From: Uranotaenia lowii
Lineage: Eukaryota > Arthropoda > Insecta > Diptera > Culicidae
DNA: 64,000 bases
Assembly: GCF_029784155.1 (NCBI RefSeq)
Contig: NC_073693.1
Coordinates: 229,107,961-229,171,960, forward strand
Direction of reading: 5' to 3'
Part shown: positions 55,632-64,000 of the stretch, piece after piece
Position numbering within the stretch: position 1 is the first letter of the stretch
Layout of the letters: each line of letters opens with the position of its first letter
Made by a program: the position numbers and the translations under genes
Notes under the pieces: model-generated
The model's database searches: none
What the model saw: the letters and a program-made list of their open reading frames with translations, nothing else
What the model was told of the DNA's origin: nothing

Positions 55632-58019
55632 AAAAGAAAAAACAAATGATGGGGTAGTGGTTGATCAATTCAAAAAAAAAAAACAAAAATGGGTGTATTT
55701 AGGGGTGCAGTTACTTAATCACAAATATTATACTTTTTTTAGTTAACCAACGAAATCCAGGAACCACCCACAGTCTTCTGAAATGAATTCCAGGGTAGTT
55801 TAGTTTTTTTTTTATCTCTAGATGTTAGAGTAGAATCTTTAATAAATACGCCCAGTTTCTCCCAAAATAATTGCACGGAAGAATGTTTCGTTTATATTTG
55901 TCTATATTGAAAGTAGTCTTAATTAATTTTCTTTTTTTTTTCATTCATAAATCTTTCCTTAATGAATTCGAAGCGCTGCAAACAATATCCAAATATGCAA
56001 GTGCTTCAGCTTTTGAACCCTTTCTGCCTTGGTAGTGCAGTTATATTTTTTAATCGCATAGTGAAAATGGAGTCGCTATTTCATTCTCTTTCTACATTAT
56101 AAATATCTAATCCTCAAAGGTTTATTTATTTTGAGACAAAATGCAAATTTTAATTTATAAAGCTTCATGATTGACTTTTCTTACACGAGCTGTTGAATTC
56201 AATAGGTTTTCCAAATAGTTGCAGCATACAGTTCTCCTTGTTAGGAGCACGTTTTTCTAAATCTAAAGAAGCTCACTAAGCATACTCACCTTAAGAGAAA
56301 AATCTAAATCTCGCATGAGCTTCCATTACGTCTTATGAAACAAAATATAAATAAACAGTTCTAATACAAAATAATACAAAAACTTACATAAACTAGTCGC
56401 TACTTCTTTCCATTTTGAATATTTGTACTCAGGACAACATATTCTTCATGTGAAATAAAAGTTTTAAAGTTTTTTGATAGCTTTTGCAGTAGATTTCTGT
56501 GATTACTTAAGATACGGCGTAATGAAATCTCACGCTAGAAATGATAAAAAAAATATCAGCTCCGGTAATGTTAATTATTTTAGATTTCGACAATTCCAAA
56601 TAAACGTGCTTCTGAAATAAATGATTATTTTATTTAACAAAATGTTTCCTCTCTCTACAAAGAATAGATGTTTGAAAAAAAAAATTCAATGATCAAATTT
56701 AGAAAACCGACCATGAACATTTTGTAGATTGCTCGGACTTGATTAAGGGGGCCCTCAAATATTACCATGGGGAAGACCAAAGGAAATCGGAACAATCAAA
56801 ATTAAAATTTTGATTTTTGAATGATTTGGCAACAATATTTAAATTTCAATATTTACAATATTTTTTGGCCCTGCATAAGGTGATTTTTGAGTTTAAAAAA
56901 CAGACTTTTGAGCGCTTCAAGGCACCCTTAAATCATGTTTTATTGAGCTGAAACTTTGAACTTTTCAGTAGACTCAGTTATTTCTAATTCTCAAAAACTG
57001 GGGACTAAAAAGCTTCCTTTTAATTCAAAACTCATCCATAATTTTTCCCAAAATTGTTAAGTAAGGTTTACATAAGTAAATTTAAACTTCTAGGTATGTT
57101 TGAGTAAATTCAATATATTGTACTGAAAACATCAACAACCTTTTTGTTTCTTCTGTGAAACCGAGCCTTCTAATGGTTTTTATTGCCAATTATATATGCC
57201 GCTTAAAGACAATTTTCCGCTGATTTTTTTTGTCAAAAACTGTTATATCGTATCATGGCCGTAATAATAAAGGGAGGCGGTTGTTTGTTAAGCCTCCATC
57301 CCCCATGAGAGTCAAAAAATGCCAAGGAAAATGATCTTCTCTTAATTAAAAATAACAATCAAATTTTGATGAACAACTAAAGTGTCAATCTTGACTCAGA
57401 ACCTTGAAAAAATTCCTGACTTTTGATAAAAATCCTAAATATTGTATTTCAATTAGACTGAAACAAATATTTATTTCTTTTCTTGTAAATCCCCCCCCCC
57501 CCCCTCCCTCCTTCGAAATTGCCACGAAGAGAGGACTAATTAAAGTTTGAAGTATTTTATGTAAATTTCTAAAAAAAATTTAAATATTCGAAAGATTACA
57601 AGACCAAAAAATAAATTTTGGAAGATTTATTTGACCTTTTATATTTTTGATTTTTTCAAATTTTTGATTTTATTGAATTTTCCGATGAAAAAATACTTGA
57701 TTTGTAGGTTTTGTGCAATGATTTAGAATACAGTTTTGATGCATTCGAACTTTCTTGCAATTTATTCCAATTTATTTGTGTTTTGCATTATTTTTTATTA
57801 TTCCAGTCCTCACGATGTTCCAAATCCGAGTTACAAAAGAAGGAGTTGAAATTTGTTCCGGTCTAAGGTTAGATTTAGCTTGCCAAATTGCGATTTTCCA
57901 GATTTTGCGAATTGTTGCACTTAATTTGCAAAAATTTAAATTGAATTTTGCGTCTAAATTTTACGAGTAAATTTTTATAGAAATTGATGTTACAAATTTG
58001 TTTAAGCTCAAAATCTATA
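55632..58019. other. AT-rich DNA, no gene recognised; dispersed repeat at 57072-57205
   Basis: 57072-57205 is related to 2710-2840 in the same orientation. A run of 14 C lies at 57491-57504. No coding motif, RNA gene or further paired ends were seen. Confidence 0.4.
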
Positions 58020-58994
58020 GGGGAGAGTGGGGATACTTGATCCCCTTTTCTTATTTCCACCATATCTTTTTGGAAAAATTTAGCAACTCGCCGTCTTTGA
58101 CATTTTCTGACAGCTTGTAACTTCAAGTTTCTATGCTCCAAAAATTAGAACGATACTTGAACCCGTTGATGAACTAGAAGCATTTTCGTGGGAGTGAAAA
58201 AATTGCGATTTTTCTGAAGTTAGGGGAGACTTGATCCCCTATTGAAGGAGGCTTGATCTTTTATTCAGGAAGCCCTAATCCTTGTATAAAAATCAAACAA
58301 AACCCCAAGATAGAATGTTAATTGACTATTTTGGTCATGTTTGTTCTCATTTCACAATTTATAGCAGACATAAGAAGAAAATTCAATAAATTTGTCTCAA
58401 CGCTAATAACATTGCATACTTAAAGGCGCTATTTTATATAGTTAAGAGAAAATTTATTATTTTTGCATTTTTCTTCAGACAATTGTTCGAGAAATATTAG
58501 TTTTTGGATAAATATTAGTAATTTCATAATCAGCAATCATAACGATCAATTCAGAAGAAGAATATGCCGTTTGGAAGGGGGATCAATTGTACCCAACTCT
58601 AGGGGATCAATTGTACCCATAACCAACATTTTAGAAAACTTTTTCTGAAAAAAGTTGAGAATTTTCCATTACTTTGAAAATATGGCATTATGAAGTTCAT
58701 TTTACGCTCGAGCGATTGATACATTGGAACAAATATTTTTTTCATAACTTTCCCAAGTAAGGAACATTTTAAAGGGATGAAAAAAGATCTTCAAGTTACA
58801 TTTTGTGAAATTTTTCAAACAAAGTTCAATTACTCAAACAATTATTTTGTTAAAAATTTTTAAACTACAGACATTGTTATTTTGCTCATTTTGGCACATT
58901 TTTCTAGAACATTTGATATTTGTAAGACATTCCAGTTTCGAGATATAGCTAAGGAATCAAGTATCCCCAGGGATCAAGTATCCTCATTCTCCCC
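58020..58994. mobile_element. 975-bp TA-flanked non-autonomous transposon with GGGGAGA...TACTTGATCC ends
   Basis: The left end is GGGGAGAGTGGGGATACTTG-ATCCC and the reverse-complemented right end is GGGGAGAATGAGGATACTTG-ATCCC, with TA at 58018-58019 and 58995-58996. The phrases GATCCCC and GGGGATCAATTGTACCCA recur internally (58210-58260, 58575-58620), and a second GGAATCAAGTATCCCC copy lies just inside the right end. No transposase is present. The ends resemble a pogo-type layout. Confidence 0.8.
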
Positions 58995-60472
58995 TATATA
59001 TATAAATCAATTTTCTGTATGTTTGTTTGTTTGTTTGTTTGTTTGTTTGTTTGTTTGTTTGTCCTCTATAGACTCAGCCGTCTTAAGAGCTAGAGAGCTG
59101 AAATTTGGCATGGATGTTCATTAGCACCAGGAGTGATGAAAAATGTTTTCAGATTTTTGGATGACCCCTTCTGAAGGGGGTCGTCCATACAAGACCAATA
59201 TTGTTTTCACGATATTGTCGTTATTTGTTGTCGGATTTTAATAAAAATTTGCACACGAGTGTTTTGAAGGACAAGCAGTCGATTCTATGTTTCAAAATAA
59301 GGAAAAGGGGTCGGTCAAAGGGGTCGTCTATATCAACTGTTTGATATTTTTGCGATATTGGCTTTACTATACATTGGATTGAGGCGAAAATTTCCACATA
59401 TAAGTTTTAAGTGACGAGCAATCGATTCCAGGTATTGAATTTGAGGTCAAATGTCGGCCAAAGGGGTCGTCCATATCAACTGTTTAATGTTTTTGCGATA
59501 TTGGCGGTATTATACATCGAATTGTGATGAAAATTAGCACATCAGTGTTTTGAGGGACGAGCAATCAATTCCAGGTTTTTAGTTTAGGATCAGGGGTCGC
59601 CCAAAGGGGTCGTCCATATCAACCTATTAATGTTTTTGCAATATTGACGTTATTCTACATTGGATTGAGATGACAATTACCACATATGTGTTTTGAGGGA
59701 CGCTCTATTGTTTTAAGGTTTCAAATTTTGAGTTGGGGGTCAGTGAAAGGGGTCGTCCATATTATTTGCTCACAGTTTTTGTAATATTGCCTGAATTGTG
59801 CGTAGGATTGTAATGAAAATTGGCACATGGGAGTTTTACAGTAAAAGTAATTGATTACAGGTATCAAGTTTTGGATCGTGGTCCAAAAAAGGGGTCGTCC
59901 ATATTAGTTTTTCTCTGTTTTCGCGATATTGTCGTCATTATGCATAGGGTTGAGATGAAAATCTGCACATGGGTGTTTTGAAGAACGAGCAATAGATTTT
60001 TGAGGCATCGACCAAAGGGGTTGTCCATATGAATTTTTCACTATCTTTGCGATGTTGAGGCTAATACACATTAGATTGAGGTGAAAAATTTAAGGGAGTT
60101 TTAAGGGAAAACTAATTGTTTTCAAGTTTCAAATTTTGGATCGAGGATCGGCAAAAGGGGTCGTCCATATTAACAGTTCACTATTTTTGCTATATTGCCG
60201 TGATAACGCATCACATTGAGATCAAATTTTATACACGGGAGGTTTGAAAGACGGGAAATTTATTTCAGGTCCCCAATTTCAGTTCAGGGATCGGAAAAAG
60301 GGGTCATCCATATGAATTATTTACTGTTATCGCGATGTTGTCTTTAAAAAAAAAAACTGTTTAATATTTTATGCAATATAGTATGGAAAATGCATCCCAA
60401 TTACCATTTACACACACTTATCACATATTTGAAATTAAAAACGAAACGGAGTTCGTACGGGATCAGCTAGTA
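58995..60472 (+). mobile_element. Helentron-like (rolling-circle) non-autonomous element with microsatellite and 143-bp tandem repeats
   Basis: It begins TATATATATAAATCAATTTT, passes through a (GTTT)n microsatellite (59020-59061), a short core (ACTCAGCCGTCTTAAGAGCT... GAAATTTGGCATGG) and a nine-unit minisatellite, and ends GTTCGTACGGGATCAGCTAG-T. The order of short 5' end, microsatellite, core, about 150-bp tandem repeats and a 3' end in ...CTAGT is the one described for non-autonomous Helentrons (DINE/HINE type) of insects. No Rep/helicase is encoded. The element class is inferred from architecture; the repeat itself is directly visible. Confidence 0.55.
59160..60340 (+). repeat. Minisatellite: nine units of about 143 bp
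   Basis: The anchor GGGGTCGTCCATA (with small variants) occurs at about 59176, 59320, 59463, 59606, 59749, 59891, 60017, 60157 and 60300. The steps are 144, 143, 143, 143, 142, 126, 140 and 143. Each unit continues with GTTTTTGCGATATTG, an ACATTGGATTGAGATGAAAA-like block, GCACAT, GTGTTTTGAGGGACGAGCAA and ATTCCAGGT. Units differ at about 15-25% of positions. Confidence 0.9.
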
Positions 60473-62334
60473 TGATATAAAATTGAATGATGTATTTCGA
60501 TAAATAAAATTCAAATGTTTCCTCATTGATTTCCATTAAATTAATTTGATATGGCGGATATTGGAGAAAATATCCCGGAATGCCCGGCCCGGATACTTGG
60601 GGGAAAATATCTGGAACGCTTAGGCTAAAATAATTTCGTATTTTGTAGTTCCAAGTTTGCTTATAGATAACCATTAAAATTCGATGTCATCCTCATCCTC
60701 ATCTTCATCCTCATCCATCATAACAAACCATTTTTGATACATGAAATTTTTGATCCTTATGCAGAATTGGATCTTAACCTTCCAAAGCCGTTCGCTAAAT
60801 ATCCGTTTCGGGGAAATATGCGTTGAAATTTGATTTCGTTCTCCTGGCTGTAAATGTTAACCGATTTTGATGATATTATATTCATTGTGTAGGTAATTTA
60901 TTCTAATTACTCGACATTTCAAAATAAAATCGATATGTATTACCAGGTTTTCAGAAACTGGTTCAGAAAGTTAAAAGTCCGAAAAATCAATTTTATTTTT
61001 GAAATACTCATAACTTCTGACAGCTTTTCCGTATTTAATTATTTCATTGATGTTTGAAATTGTCAAGAATCCATCTATCCGACAATGTATAGATATGTTG
61101 GGGTCCAATGAAAGTTTTCACCGCTATGACAGATATTCCGGTAGAAAAAAGTCTTACTTAAAAAAACGACATCCAGTTTTGGCTTTGCTTAGCTGTATTT
61201 CATTTCTCAATGAACCGAATTTAAAAACTTAAATTTTAGTTTTTTGGCGTTAATTTGATCATTATTTTCATAGAACATACTTGGTCTGTCAAAACTACCA
61301 GTTCATCAGTATATTGGAATGATGATAAAGATGTTTGAAATGTGCGCTTCGGGTCGTATTGACCCGACCATATTGAATTTCAAATTAAAAACTGAAGAAA
61401 TAATTTACATTGAAAGCCAACAATTTAGAATTATAATAAAAAGTAGCTAGTTGAGAATTTCGCTTTTTGAATCAAAATAAGTAAGATTTATAATTTGGAA
61501 CTTGGATTCATAAATAATATTTAAATTCAAATTTCGAACTTAAGTTCAAAATGCAGTACTTAGATTCGGAAACGAAATTGAAAATTCAGATTCAGCTCGA
61601 CGTTTAATTTCATAATTAAGATTAAAATATCAATGTGAGAATTTCAATAAGTATTTAAATTACAAGTGATCGCCGATTCATAATTTTAGTTCTGGATTCA
61701 AAATTAAAATTTTATATTAAATCAAAGTCAATTTGGAACACAAACCAGAAGAAATCACAAAAATAAAATAAGTTTTTTTTTATATTTCAAAAACCTAGAT
61801 TTTATTTTATTTTTAAATTCAACTGAAAACATATTTTACTGGTTTTTCGTTTAACATGATTTATATTGAAGATTTTTCTTTATCGAAAATTCAAATTAAA
61901 CTCTTTATTTTTAATCCAGTTTACAAGAGTAGAAAATGAATCTGGTTGGACTCACAAATTCATTCCTTAAAAAAAAATCACAATGCCTCAAATGATCATA
62001 CTTGTTGTAAAAAATAACTAGTTTACTACTTTCATTATAAGTAATTATAAAAAGTTTTTTTTAAATTGAAATCTAGGACTTATTTTCGAAAGTAAGAAAT
62101 TCAAATGAATACCTTACTGTTTATGTAGAATAACTCAAACCTGAATAATTATATTGAACCTTTCGATTTTTCGACTATTCTTAATGTATGTATTGTTTGA
62201 GCAAAAATGCTAAAGGAAAAGTTTTGTCACCGGCTTATTTCCTCCAAAAATTAAAACATTTGGTCGGTGACCCCCAAACAAAATTTTTGTTTCAAATTTT
62301 TATTCAAATCTTTGAAAAATATACATATGACCCA
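60473..62334. other. AT-rich DNA; dispersed repeat copy 2 (60840-61370); no gene recognised
   Basis: 60840-61370 matches 51420-51920 in direct orientation. The phrase GGGTCGTATTGACCCGACC at 61350 is a short interrupted palindrome. A CATCCT-type microsatellite lies at 60688-60718. The remainder is very AT-rich without coding signs. Confidence 0.4.
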
Positions 62335-62340
62335 TTCCAG

Positions 62341-62766
62341 CGTGACGTCACAACGTTTGCAAAATAACTTTTTGGTATATTGTATGTAAGTTTTACAGGT
62401 CATATCACACATCGTTAAAAATTGTACATTATAAGGTCAAAATTTAATTCTCTACAATTTGAAACCAAAAGTATTTGTATAGAATAAATAGTTAACGAAA
62501 TATAAGCAAAAGGAATCGTGACGTCACAACGCGCCTCTTTTCCCACTTTTCAGTTTTTTTTACAACGCCGCAATTTTCTGCTCTTCTATTTGATCAAATT
62601 TTATGAAAATTTCTGGAAAGTATCGATTCATTACAACCAACAAATAGCTGTTTTTGATTTTTTCAAATATTGATTTCGATTTATTCTAGAGCGATTCAGT
62701 TTCGTGACGTCACAACGCACCATTTTTTTTAAAGCAGGGTTTTGCAAAGCGTTGTGACGTCACGAA
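62341..62766. promoter_or_regulatory. Cluster of four CGTGACGTCAC motifs (CRE-like)
   Basis: TGACGTCA occurs at 62343-62350, 62519-62526, 62705-62712 and 62755-62762. The first three are in the context CGTGACGTCACAACG; the fourth is inverted (GCGTTGTGACGTCACGAAA). The octamer is the binding site of CREB/ATF-type bZIP factors. The extended shared context and the inverted last copy also suit subterminal repeats of a DNA transposon, so regulatory function is only one possibility. Confidence 0.4.
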
Positions 62767-63204
62767 ATTTGATGGTTAGCTACATGAAATAAATCAAAGT
62801 ATAATCTTAAAATGAATGCTTGATTTACTTAAAATGCTTAAAAACTTAATAAATAATGTGATTTGGTGATGAAATCGATCCATTTATTCCCAAAATTTAA
62901 AAGGAATTTAATCTCAAAGGCTCATATAAGCAGATAAGGTTTGCAACACTGCTCACATCAATTTCATTCGAAGTTTTTTTATGCGATCATGTGAATATTA
63001 TTTAGGACAAAACTAAAACTAGAAAATATTTATTCGTAAAAGCGTTGAAATGTGTTTCTGAATCTTTTTAATCTATAATTGCAAAGGAAAGGAAAAATAA
63101 ATGATAATTTCAAAGCCTTCGATCTTTCCAAAGATAATTAATCGACACTAGAGTGCCTAAATCAGCCATCTAATGAAAATCTTATAAGTTGCAAGCTAAA
63201 ATAG
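62767..63204. other. AT-rich DNA, nothing recognised
   Basis: No open frame with a recognisable motif, no RNA gene and no repeat ends were seen. Confidence 0.4.
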
Positions 63205-63770
63205 ATCCTAGGCCTAACACAAAGTCCAGTGCCAAATTTGGGGATCGGCCCACGGAAATAGAGGGCACAATGAGCCTAAAATTTGTATGGAATTATGAGA
63301 AATTGGGCTTGAAAGGACATTAAAACCAATTTATGCACCAATTTCTGAAGTCCCTATCGGCTGGTTTGTTTTAATTATAGTCATTCACAAAACTTTCGTT
63401 ATGACAAATAGTTTATCTCAAGATCCCATTTCGACAATGGTTTAGTTAAAAAGGTTTTTGAGTTTCAAAAATTAGCTTCTGATGGGTCAAATACAAAAAA
63501 ATACATAAATGATCGTTAATAGACGCTAACTTTGAACGTTATAGCTGTTTTATGATAACTCTAATCGAAACGCGATCCTCAGATGAAATATTGTCATAAT
63601 CAAAGCTTCAAAATACTCAAATTAAAAGAAAAATTGGTTGATAAAGACCTAAATTATTGACGATAAACGGTTTTTTTTATCATGCCGAACAAAATCTACA
63701 TAATTCCATACAAACTTCAGGTGCGTTGCGCAACCCATTCCCCAAATTTTGCATGAGACCTTGTGCTAGT
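63205..63770. mobile_element. Foldback-type repeat, ~560 bp, with ~85-bp diverged inverted ends
   Basis: 63208-63300 (AACACAAAGTCCAGTGC, AAATTTGGGGATCGG, AATTTGTATGGAATTATGAG) pairs with the reverse complement of 63690-63768 (AGCACAAGGTCTCATGC, AAATTTGGGGAATGG, AAGTTTGTATGGAATTATGT). Identity is about 75%. The loop is non-coding. The target duplication was not determined. Confidence 0.6.
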
Positions 63771-64000
63771 ACATATTTGAATTTATTAAATTTTGTAATT
63801 CAGTTCAAAGTCTCTTTTGGGAGATTTTATGTGAACACGGGGTTCGATTTAGATTTTATAGTGACATTCTTTGAGGTGGAAATTACAATAAAAGCAATTT
63901 TCTATTAAAATAATTTTATTAATTTTATTAATTAGTTTTCTATGAAAATCTTATGATTTTTTTAATAAAAAAGTTAATCTATTAAGTTTACCAGTTTACC
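63771..64000. other. AT-rich DNA to the window end
   Basis: Nothing recognised. A TTTTATTAA short direct repeat occurs at 63913-63932. Confidence 0.4.

Noticed and set aside
59020..59061. GTTT repeat considered as a telomere-like or satellite array
   Set aside because: Only about ten units, and its position inside a larger element with a 143-bp array fits a Helentron-like microsatellite.
1..64000. CRISPR arrays, prophage, operons, rRNA genes or a bacterial defence system
   Set aside because: No spaced direct repeats, ribosomal motifs or bacterial gene organisation. Intron signals, LINEs and TA-flanked transposons show an insect genome.

Overview
The window looks like AT-rich, intron-bearing insect DNA, most likely from a mosquito or related fly. 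The basis is the transposon content: a Tc1/mariner-type element with a DD37E triad (a group known from mosquitoes), several RTE-like non-LTR retrotransposons, a pogo-like transposon, and many TA-flanked or 8-bp-flanked non-autonomous elements. No host gene is recognisable. The only host-gene candidate is a 42-codon spliced ORF near 4.25 kb, and it is weak. Nothing bacterial is present (no operons, CRISPR arrays or rRNA).

The dominant feature is a large interrupted inverted duplication. Sequence from about 9.9 kb to 32.05 kb reappears in reverse complement from about 55.6 kb down to 36.37 kb. Three blocks pair up: 9915-11480 with 53860-55610; 17225-22442 with 42272-48020; 26157-32048 with 36374-42272. 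The centre (32049-36373) holds 620 bp of unpaired sequence, a run of exactly 500 N, and a nearly intact RTE retrotransposon. By eye, arm identity is a patchwork: about 99% or more in 26.4-32.0 kb and 17.9-19.1 kb, about 98% in 10.3-10.8 kb, and roughly 80-90% between these blocks. The arms carry different transposon insertions, so one arm often gives the empty site for an insertion in the other.

Layout. 1-9.9 kb: intergenic DNA with a relic LINE 3' end, a tRNA-like repeat, a ~1-kb element with inverted ends, and a 2.6-kb hAT-type element. 9.9-32 kb (left arm): DD37E mariner, RTE-like copy A (itself split by a GC-rich 1.07-kb insertion), RTE-like copy B, a 3.7-kb pogo-like element, a 1.85-kb retroposon with a 20-bp target duplication, and a 602-bp MITE. 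32-36.4 kb: gap and central RTE. 36.4-55.6 kb (right arm): mirror copies of the MITE, retroposon and RTE-like copy (C), plus arm-specific insertions: a 265-bp element, a 1.67-kb TA-flanked element split by RTE-like copy D, a second copy of that element, and possible hAT ends. 55.6-64 kb: non-repeated AT-rich DNA, a 975-bp TA-flanked element, a Helentron-like repeat with nine ~143-bp tandem units, a cluster of TGACGTCA motifs, and a foldback element.

No coordinated gene system was found. The most interesting object is the mosaic palindrome. It may be real, or partly a product of joining two allelic contigs across the 500-N gap. All identity figures are estimates by eye, not computed alignments.
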